DNA of 64,000 bases from Turbatrix aceti (lineage: Eukaryota; Nematoda; Chromadorea; Rhabditida; Panagrolaimidae), in assembly GCA_963969345.1 (NCBI GenBank), contig OZ017769.1:10853725-10917724 (forward strand). Reading direction: 5' to 3'. Position 1 is the first letter of the stretch, and each line of letters starts with the position of its first letter. The position numbers and the translations under genes are program-made. A model generated the notes under the pieces. The model was not told where the DNA came from. It ran no database searches and saw only the letters and a list, made by a program, of their open reading frames with translations. Positions 1 through 12,100 of the stretch are shown in pieces.

Positions 1-495
1 CATTTTAATTCTCAGATTTTTCAAACTTCTGTCAAAGTCAGAACCCTTCAGGACAGCGCTTAAGACGCGGTTGCGTGTAGAAAACAGCCTGTTAGTCTGG
101 TCATTCATAGTTGTGGCGTGATCAATAGCGTCTTGTTGAACAAATACGATATCTCTGACAGCTTCCTGGCATCGCTCAAGTAGCTGCTGAATGTTGTTCT
201 CGTTTTGAGGTTTGTATGATTTTACTTTCAGCTAAAAATTATTTTTTTGATAGGCAAAAAAGTATAACAAAAAACATACATTATTAGGAACCTGATAACC
301 GTGTTGCTGAGCCTTGTCTTTGATGCTTTCTAGCAGACGTGTAGCAAACTTAAGATTCTCGCGTCGGGTCTCCAGAAGGTCGCTTTCCTTGACTGCACTG
401 CCGATGTCGGCCTGCACGGGCTGGTTTGGCTTGACAAGCTGCTCGGCCGTGGCAGTTAAAAAAACAAATAATACGAGTAGTAGAGCGTGCTCCAT
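1..495 (-). CDS. Small secreted helical protein, family member 1 (3' partial)
   Basis: Two exons are visible: 280-495 and 1-231, with a 48-bp GT-AG intron in phase 0; the gene continues past the left edge. The start at 495 begins a clear signal peptide (MEHALLLVLFVFLTATA). The mature part is predicted to be helical, charged and soluble, with no second membrane segment. It aligns with the divergent gene at 1174-1863: both have RRxNL, then YQxP just before the intron, then LKxKxYKP just after it. The intron falls at exactly the same codon. A TATA-like box lies about 45 bp upstream of the start. I do not recognise the family. It resembles small secreted nematode proteins only in general build (signal peptide, about 200 residues, helices). 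Coding status is well supported; function is unknown. Confidence 0.75.
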
Positions 496-536
496 TTTGC
501 GCCAAAAAAAACTGCTGATTGATTTGGAACTGCCTT

Positions 537-544
537 TTTTATAT
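537..544 (-). promoter_or_regulatory. TATA-like box of secreted family gene 1
   Basis: On the minus strand this reads TATAAAAA, 42-49 bp upstream of the start codon at 495. The other family members also have TATA boxes a short way upstream of their starts. Confidence 0.4.
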
Positions 545-1102
545 CAATTTTTTTTGGACTCAATGAAATGCTTTTATTTATATAAAATTTGTCCAGAATA
601 AAAGTTGGCCATGCGACTGACTGAGAAAAAACAGTGGAATCAGATTTCGAATTGCGTAAACACAAATGAAGAAACTTGGACGCGTAAGAGACAAAAAAAG
701 AATAAAACACAAAAATTAGTTTTTTTGTTCGCGAACAAACACGGACATTTTTGATGATTTAGATCAAGAAATCAAACGTACGCAAACAGTTTGTTTTTAT
801 ATTGTTAAAAAAATTTGAACATTCGAAAAACGCCCGTAAAAAAAATAAACTTGGATAATATAAATAGTTACAAAGGGTCGTGTACGACACCCGTAACAAT
901 GTGCTATTCAATATAAAAAATACCTAACTTTTGAATTTCAATAATCAGTTTTGGGATTTGGCACGTCTGTGGTCCAAAAAAGCCAACCTTTGTGTTTACA
1001 TTCAAAAAAACTTTGGTCTCACGCAAAAAAAACGTGAAATGATAAAAAAGCGTAAACATTTCGTAATCAAAGCCCCCCAGGGTGAAGTGTGTTTTGGCCG
1101 GG
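545..1102. other. Intergenic spacer between divergent secreted-protein genes
   Basis: AT-rich sequence between the two divergently transcribed family genes. It probably carries the promoters of both. Open frames here are short and low-complexity, and I see no recognisable gene or repeat. Confidence 0.5.
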
Positions 1103-1108
1103 TATAAA
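1103..1108 (+). promoter_or_regulatory. TATA box of secreted family gene 2
   Basis: TATAAA within GGGTATAAAAACG, 71 bp upstream of the chosen start codon. The spacing would put transcription initiation near 1133-1140. Confidence 0.6.
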
Positions 1109-1173
1109 AACGATCGTAAACAAACGATTGTCAAACTGTTGCTAAAGTTTTTGAATTGTCAATCTCGAAAATA

Positions 1174-1863
1174 ATGCTGAAAAATAATTTTGGTTTTCTC
1201 CTTTTGTGTTGTCTTCTGGCTGGATTTCATTCGCTGGCAGTAGCCGAAGAACCAACATCCACCCCGACCAGCGAACTCGCTCCTGTTCATCCGGACTCCC
1301 CGGCAACAGCCCAGACAGCAACCTTTTTCGATGAACTCGGCGAAACGCTCTTGGAGATGAGGCGACAGAACCTGAACAACACGATCATACTTCTCGACAT
1401 GATCAAGGAACTCGCCGCTAATAACAGCTATCAAATTCCGGACTACGTAAATTTTGTAATATTTTTGGCACTTAAAATTTTAATAATTTTTTAGCTGAAA
1501 AATAAGGTCTACAAACCACTGAAGAATAACTGCAGTCACGAGCTGCTCAACCTGACGCGCGAAGCGACGCAGGATGCCGTGTTCATCGTCGAGCAAACGC
1601 TGAACAACGCTACCGGCTTCTTCAACCGCCTCGCCCTCCAGGGCCGACTGTACCTGCTCAAGTCCCTGAATTATCTTACGATAGTATCCGAAAAACTGGA
1701 AGATTCAAAGATGGTACAGCTGCAGACACAAATCAGAACTGGAAATGGAAACGACGTCATCGAGGAGAATGGCGAGACGAAAGATTCTCTGCCTGCACCT
1801 TTGCCCACTGAAGCTCCGGTTCCAGCTGAAGCTCTGGATAATGCTGTTCCAGTGCAGGAATGA
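1174..1863 (+). CDS. Small secreted helical protein, family member 2
   Basis: Exons are 1174-1446 and 1495-1863, giving 213 residues and a 48-bp phase-0 intron. The ATG at 1174 was chosen because it opens a good signal peptide (residues 1 to about 25, rich in Leu and Cys). A Thr/Ser/Pro-rich linker (about 27-50) follows, then an amphipathic helical region (about 50-175), and an acidic Pro/Ala-rich tail ending PVQE. Several Asn-X-Ser/Thr sites (NNT, NNS, NCS, NLT, NAT) suggest glycosylation. It is the best-preserved partner of the minus-strand gene at 1-495 and shares intron position with it and with 61646-62291. The TATA box is at 1103 and an AATAAA lies 34 bp after the stop. The protein is presumably secreted; its ligand or role is unknown. 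Confidence 0.85.
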
Positions 1864-1896
1864 TGATTTGTATGGAAATTGCACTGGAAGATGGAT

Positions 1897-1902
1897 AATA
1901 AA
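1897..1902 (+). terminator. Polyadenylation signal of secreted family gene 2
   Basis: AATAAA, 34 bp downstream of the stop codon at 1861-1863. Confidence 0.6.
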
Positions 1903-2419
1903 CCGATTTGTAGAGATTTACGGAGAAAAAAAGAGGTGAAAACAGCAGACAAAAAACGACGTGTCGTAAAAAACTACGGTAAATAATTCTACGTTAGATA
2001 ACGATGTTTGTTCAACAAAAAAAAACACAAACAGTAAGAACTTTGTGAATAAATCGTTACAGATACAGTAGGAAAAGAACATTTGCTTACGATAGAAATT
2101 GGTTGTTGCGTGAACTTTTTTGCTTGGCAAACCGCGACCAACGAACACGCGCGCAAATCGAGAATACTTTGCTCTTGTTTTTGAACGTTTCCACGGGTTT
2201 TCGCTTTCTTGACTTTTTTACGATCACTCTTTGCTTGCTTACAGATGTTTTTCGTACATGTTTATCACATTATTAGTTCGAGGAATTGTTTTTTGTCGAT
2301 TTTGGGATGTTTTTTGTCCGTGGAACAAATTTTGAGGTTTTATAGAACGATTTGTTTATTTTTTTGCGTTTTGTTTGATAAAAATGTGTTTTTGGAGGTA
2401 AATGCGTTTTCCTATAGGT
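1903..2419. other. Spacer upstream of the BRC-repeat gene
   Basis: T-rich sequence with no convincing coding exon. The last bases before the ATG at 2420 read TTTTCCTATAG, an acceptor-like string two bases from the start codon. A spliced-leader trans-splice site is possible but unproven. Confidence 0.4.
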
Positions 2420-3796
2420 ATGACGTCGATAACAAGCAGCCAGGTGGCTGTTGCGTTCAAGACGGCCAACGACCTGCCCATTCACGTCTCCCAGGAGTCG
2501 CTCGATCGAGCCAGGAGCCAGCACGTGGCTTACAACGCTGTTTACGATCCCTTCGACGACGACGTCGAATTTGCCGCTTTTTCTCAGTGAGTTTTACGTT
2601 TTTGGGGGAATTTTGATGAAGAACGATGTGTTTTTTACAGAAAAACAACATTTGATGATCCGTCACCGAAAATTGTCCCTAATGAGGATGAAATTTCAAC
2701 GTGAGCCTCTTTTTTTGCGATTTTGTTTGGGATTTCGTGGATTATTTTTAGGCAAGACAGGGTCAAGGTACAGTTCACGACTGCCAACAAGCAACCGATT
2801 TTGGTGCCTCGAGAGGCGCTCGAACAGGCCAAGCAGCGTCAGGCCGAAATCAACAACGCTCTGGAGGAGAATGTCGATATGGAAGTTGAGCAGGAAAAAA
2901 AAGACGACAATGATACTTTTGATCTCAAAGATGACGTCGAAGATGAGGATGTGGAGTTTTCGGCTTTTTCGCAGTGAGTTTTTTTTGCTTTGGAAGAAAA
3001 TAGGAGGGGTTACGATCAACAAAGCTGGTTATACTTGTTACTGTTGAAATATGATACGATCTTATTTGGTTACGGTACTTTTGGGATGACTAAGACAAGG
3101 CTTTTTTGTTACTTTTTCTTCATATTTTTTTTGTTATTATACAAGTGGAATTGAAATTACAGTATCTTTTACGTTATTTTTGATTTTTAATTTTTTGTCA
3201 TTTTTTGTTTTTTCTATGTTTTTATGCTTTTTGATTTCGTTCTTCGATGTTGCTTTGCATTTTTTCCAAAATTTATTATCACGTTCATTTTGTATTTACT
3301 TTCAGAGAAACCCCCGCAAGAACCCCAATCGATGTCAAGACACCTGTCCGTCGCGGTACTGCTTCATCCATTTTTACCCCGTCGTCGGCTACTGCCTCAC
3401 CTTCGATGCCGGACAACCCAATTGCAACCCCCGTGTACAAAATCAAGAGTGATTCTGCGGTTTCGACGTGAGTTTGACGTGTTTGAACTGTTTTCAAGGT
3501 TTTGGTTTTCTATTTTTTAGGCCTTTTACGCCGCCAACGCTCACACCCCAGGCCCGGGCTGCCATGCTTGCTCGTCGGCAGAGCAGGAAAAGGAAGAATG
3601 AGTAAGAACCTTTTTTTGGATTCAATCAATCAATTTTTTTTTTTGAAGGAACGACGACGTGGATGAAGGAGGCGAGTCTGCAGCTTCGCCCTCGCTCGCT
3701 GCCATGACCCCCGATCAGCGCCGGCGCCTCGAAGCCAATCGTGCGTCTGCCCTTGCCAAGCGGCGATCTGTCGGTAACATTGCCGCAAAGCATTGA
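2420..3796 (+). CDS. Protein with two BRC-like RAD51-binding repeats and an RPA32-binding-like helix
   Basis: Six exons (2420-2586, 2641-2700, 2752-2973, 3306-3467, 3521-3601, 3649-3796) join in frame to 279 residues. Residues about 9-35 and 80-104 match the BRC repeat of BRCA2 proteins. The FxTA core is FKTA then FTTA, followed by PI-x-V, then ESL or EAL and a basic helix. Each repeat is followed by an acidic stretch ending EFxAFSQ, and both repeat exons end with the same CA|GTGAGT donor. This suggests exon duplication. A TP-rich linker (about 151-200) follows. The C-terminus (about 250-270) contains LEANRASALAKRR, like the RPA32-binding helices of SMARCAL1, UNG2 and XPA. No BRCA2 OB-fold region is present, so this would be a small RAD51/RPA adaptor. 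The start is uncertain; a trans-splice acceptor may sit at 2417. Exon structure is solid, and the family call is inference from motifs. Confidence 0.65.
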
Positions 3797-5275
3797 TGAG
3801 TCTTTTTTTTGTGTCGTTGAAAAATGTGAAATAGTAGATTTCTGATTTTGGATGACGTTTTTTGGCGGAATTTTTTTTTGCGATTTTGAATTCAACTCAA
3901 CTCACAGTTTAACATTTTTATTTAGATTATATCATCATCAATCGACAAAAAATGTAATAGGGAAGGAACGTGCGTCTCGACAAAGAGAGATGAACAGAGA
4001 TAGAGCAAAGAAAAAAAAACAGGATGAGTCGAAACTCGAGGGCGAAGGAAGGAGGTGTTATGGTGGTGGTGGTAACGGTAATAGTGGTGATGTATCACAA
4101 AGACCAAGATCAGGATGGATTCTGGCAAAAAATTTCATTGATGAATTTTTTCCGAACAAAAAAAATTGTAACACACGATTGAAAAATATATTTTTACAAC
4201 GCAGAAAAAAAAAGATGTGGAGATCGTAAAAAAGGACTAATTTGTGCTCAGCAAATAATTAGAATTTGAATAATAATTTTTTTCCAATGGCTTGACGAGT
4301 TGGGTTGACTAGAGCGTATAGAATTTAGAAATTTGAGAAAATTATGCGATTTTCGAAAAAAAAACAAATTTACAAGACATAATAAAAAATTAATTCAGGC
4401 AGGCAAATTGGCGGCTGTTCGAAAACGTGTGAGAAAAAAATGAGATATGGCGGGAAGTTTTGGAGAAAAAAAATTTTGGGGGACAGACTGGGAGGAGGAG
4501 GAGGTTTACCAGAAGCCATCGTTCTCATCAGATGGTCGGCAGATGATTTACCGTAATTTATACAACGGTATTTTTTAGAATTTTTTTTTAAGTTTTGCTA
4601 TAAAAATGTTATAATTTTTTATTCCGTTTGGAGAAACGGTAGAATGCAGTGCGAAAAACCGCACTGTATTACAGTAATTTTTCCAAAAAATATTTTTTGT
4701 TGAAAAAATTAACGTTTTTTTCTACTGCGGAGAACGGTAAATACAGTAAGAAAAAATTACTTTTTTGTATCCATGGCCTGGTAGCTCAGCTCCTCTGTGT
4801 GGTGTTTGTGTGTGCTTATGCATTCGTGTGTGTGTGTGTAAAAAACCAACAAGAAAAATAATAAAAGAGTAGTCAAAGCGAACAATAATTCATCGATTGG
4901 GCGCCAATAAAAAACTGAGAACAAAAAATCACTTTCATTAAATTATTTTTTAAAAGAGAAAAAAGAAGAATTTCTTGGAGAGACGAGATTTTTTGTGTTT
5001 GTGTTGTGTTTGTTGTTGTTGGGATTGATTGGATTCAGGAGGAGGAAGGATTCGGGATTGAAGATTCTTCATTCTGCTACGTGACTAATTTGTAAGTAGA
5101 GATAATGTTTCTCATTTGTGTGTGTGTGGCTGGTCGATCGATCCATAGCATGGTAAATAATATTTTTCGTTTTCCAACAAATAAAAAATTAGGAGAAGAG
5201 ATGAATGAATAGACGACGATGTGACATGGATAAGAGCAGGTTTTTTCCCTTGGAGATGCCTCATCACCTGGATGC
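3797..5275. other. Intergenic spacer between the BRC-repeat gene and goa-1
   Basis: AT-rich with poly-A and poly-T runs and a short GT dinucleotide run near 4827. Around 4560-4760 there is a mobile-element-like stretch with repeated short inverted motifs (CAGTGCG and CGCACTG, ACGGTA). No coding exon is supported. It should contain the 3' UTRs of the two convergent neighbours. Confidence 0.45.
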
Positions 5276-9175
<3,900 letters not shown>

Positions 9176-9640
9176 CTTGCCGAGGCACGTGGATATCGAC
9201 GGTGGAGTCAGGGTTGATAAAATTTTCGCTTAGTTTTAAAAAAATCAATAATTGATTAGTCGATGATTGCCGGAAAAATGTTTGTTATAGAAATAAATTA
9301 ACAATTGGTGGTGGAGCTCTGTGTCAAAGATGGTGTTGAACGTGAATCGTTGTTGTCTTTTTTGTCAGAGCCACCGCTTCTGTTTCTTCTCTTGTAAGCT
9401 GGACAGAAAGCGAGGGGTGTCGGATGTTGTGTTACTGAGATGACGTTTGTTTCGTCAGGCAACAATCAAATCAAATTAGTTTTGGCGTCCGAAGAAGGAG
9501 TTGAAAAGCGAGCAGATAAGTTAGCTGCCTGTAACAACAAAAGAATGTTGGGGAGCAAGTGGTCCCGGAACGAATTCGAATTGGCAGTAGGTAGAATCAA
9601 GTGGGATACGATCGACGTTGTCTGAAGACGAACATTTTTA
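9176..9640. other. goa-1 upstream region, proximal
   Basis: Sequence immediately 5' of goa-1. It probably holds 5' UTR or untranslated exons. No TATA box or further coding exon could be identified. Confidence 0.35.
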
Positions 9641-10685
9641 ATCTACGAATTAGGAGTAAAAAAACTAGGCTTACGTGATCGTAACTTTTCCCCGAAAAAG
9701 AATACAGCTACTTGGAAGACGTCAGATCGTCAGACGGCAAAACTCAATGAGATGTCGACGATCCAACGAGCCAACAGACGACAAATCAATGGCGGCGATG
9801 CCGACGAACAAGCAAGCAGCAAGGGGCAATGTGTAGTTCGAGAGTGAGGAGAAAAGAGAGTGAGAGGGCGAGAAGAGTCTCTTTTTTTCACTCACTCACC
9901 AAACACGCACAATTATCGATCTTCCGGCTCGGGGTGTTTTAGTCTACCCCCTGTGTGTGTGTACGGCGGCCGATGGGGACGACGTCGGGGACGGCGATGG
10001 CGACGGCTTGCAGCAGGGCACGCACGACAAAGAGGGCAGCAAGCAGCCTTTTTTGTCTTTCTCTCTCTCGGCTGGGGTGGTGGCACACGGCAATGGCACA
10101 CACACACACTCTCGAGATAGATAGATGGATGGATGGATGGATGGCGAGAACGTACACTTTCTTCCTCGAGAAGAGAGTCGGTTCGTGCGTCTGTCTATTT
10201 TCTTGCCAACAGGGGCTCTGTTTTTTTGTCGTGAAGGAGAAAGAAAGAGAGGTCCTTTTTTTTCTCGATGCGCAGACGGGTGGCCAGACGCTGGCTGGCA
10301 AAAAAAGTAGGCGGAGCCTGGCCTTTTTCGTCGGGTTCTTTCTTCTGACAACGACCACCTATTGTGGTGGTGTGTGTTCTCCCCTTCTTTTTAGCTTCCT
10401 AGCTTCTCTCTCACCACCCTTCTTGCTCTAGGAGAGAGAGACAGGAAGAGAGAGGATACGCGAAGGAGGAGGGTGTGTGGCAGCAGCTGTGATGGTGGTC
10501 GGCCCTCGGCAGCGGCGCGGTGGTGGTGGTGGCGGTGGCAGCACGACGATGACGATGACGACGACGAAGCGGCCAGCTAACGGCTTGTAGCGCGGCTACG
10601 GTGAGGATGGTGGTGGTCGTGGTGGTGGTGGTGGAAGTGCTGGCAAGGCGAGAGGAGGAGAGGGCGAAGAGAGAGACGAAGAGCC
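9640..10685. promoter_or_regulatory. GC-rich, GAGA- and triplet-repeat-rich island upstream of goa-1
   Basis: Markedly more GC-rich than its surroundings, with purine runs of GAGAGA type (9840-9885, 10425-10460), a TGGA tetranucleotide run (10123-10143), and GTG/GAC triplet runs (10515-10660). Many overlapping open frames exist in all six frames, which is what simple repeats produce; none shows a family signature. A distal promoter or untranslated first exon of goa-1 is the likeliest reading. Confidence 0.4.
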
Positions 10686-11361
10686 TTGCTGAAAGATTAC
10701 AACAAAAAATTATTATGGAATAGGCAAACAAAAAATTTATATAATACATGCTCTCTTGTCCTCGATTTTACGTTGTTGTTTATTTTCACGTACACACGCG
10801 GATTTTCAATTTTGTTTTTTAACAAACAGGTTTTGTATCTCGACTGGAATGGCATATGGCACGGTGTCACGCAAATGAAAGGAAAAAATGAACGTTATCA
10901 CAGAATTTTTTTTGTCCACATGAACACGTAGACACGTACATTGGCCTCCACGCAAACGGCAACCGTACACTGTAGTTAGTAACTAGTTACCATCGTTTTT
11001 TTTCAGGCTACTTGAATAAAAACAAACGACAGATAAAATATCCATTGCATCTCGAGAAAATCCAATTTATCAGGAAAAACAAATCTGTGGGGTTTTTTTT
11101 GGACACGCAGGAAGTTAAAATCAATAATTTTGGAAAACAGAAAAAAGTGCAAAAAAAGATTATCCAATGCAGGCGGATATGGAAAAATGGATTTTTTAGT
11201 GCCAATCTATTTTCTAAATCTGTGGCTCAAAATCGAGAAAAAGTTGGAGTAGCGACAAAAAAAACTGCGGTACGGATTATTTTTATTTTTAAGTAATATT
11301 TTTACAACCCAAAAAAACTGGAAGCATTTTTTCTCTATACAAATGTACGGTATTTTTTGTT
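10686..11361. other. AT-rich spacer, no gene seen
   Basis: No coding exon, RNA or defined repeat could be supported here. Confidence 0.4.
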
Positions 11362-11455
11362 CTACTCTTCATATAGATAGTACAACAACACCAACGGACG
11401 GTCGTCCTCGTCAAATTGAACCAACAGCTGGAATGTATAATCCAAAAATAGATAT
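11362..11455 (-). CDS. Possible terminal exon of an unidentified minus-strand gene
   Basis: After the acceptor-like TATACTCCAG at 11456 (minus strand) a 31-codon frame reads YLFLDYTFQLLVQFDEDDRP and continues to a stop at 11362. The composition looks protein-like. No upstream exon could be linked, so this may be chance. I cannot name it. Confidence 0.2.
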
Positions 11456-11679
11456 CTGGAGTATAAAAAATTGGATACACTGAAGAGTACACAAAAAAAT
11501 GTATTATGCTTATGATGGAGACGCGGAGGGTTCAATAAAAGGATGAGGAGATGAATGAAGAACATCAAGAACACACATTGAGGAAATATTGGTTTTGTTG
11601 GCAAATATGTATAAAAATTAGTTAATTTAGGGGACTCGGGAATTTTAAAACAAACAAGAAAACACATTTAGATTTCTTT

Positions 11680-11810
11680 GCAGAAGTAATGGGAAGTAAT
11701 GATGTTTGGTGTTGGTTTGTTACTTTTAGGAATGCAGGCTATGGAAGTAACATTTTTTTAGTGGAGTAACACAACTTTTTGTTATTTTGTATTACTTAAA
11801 AATGTTACTT
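11680..11810 (+). repeat. Minisatellite copy outside a known gene
   Basis: Contains GCAGGCTATGGAAGTAACA plus flanking TTGTTACTTTTAGG, the same unit as in goa-1 introns. Confidence 0.55.
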
Positions 11811-11950
11811 ATAAATTACTAAAAGTTTTAACATTTTTAAACCAAAATTAATGTAAAAATTTATCAAAAAAACTACAAAAATAAAGTAATTTTTATCACG
11901 TACTGGTGGCATTTTTTTATGATTATCTGTAAAAAGGTCTACGTATACGT

Positions 11951-12100
11951 ATGCACATCGGTGTCGTAGTTTTCATCGTTGCAGTAGCTGTTGCGTTCGT
12001 ACTAGTCGCCACCATGGTCAGAACGCACCAGTGGCAACGATGGGCTAGGCTAAACTGCTATGGTTTTCAAAAAAGGCGAGACATGCAAAAAAACAGGTGA
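11951..12100 (+). CDS. Candidate 49-residue single-pass membrane micropeptide
   Basis: An ATG at 11951 opens a 49-codon frame. It has a hydrophobic stretch (residues about 3-23, rich in Val, Ala, Ile and Phe), then a basic, Trp-containing tail with KRR. The build is that of a type III or tail-oriented membrane micropeptide. The final codons (ACAG|GTGAAG) could also be a splice donor, in which case this is a first exon. No homologue is recognised and no promoter is evident. Confidence 0.3.
   Translation: MHIGVVVFIVAVAVAFVLVATMVRTHQWQRWARLNCYGFQKRRDMQKNR

Noticed and set aside
1156..1173. Earlier TTG start for secreted family gene 2
   Set aside because: The ATG at 1174 starts a better signal peptide and fits the TATA spacing.
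4771..4800. tRNA-like start (GGCCTGGTAGCTCAGC)
   Set aside because: It resembles an A-box region, but no B box, anticodon arm or acceptor stem follows.
9860..10431. Overlapping long frames in the goa-1 upstream island
   Set aside because: Low-complexity purine and triplet tracts generate these frames. No domain is visible.
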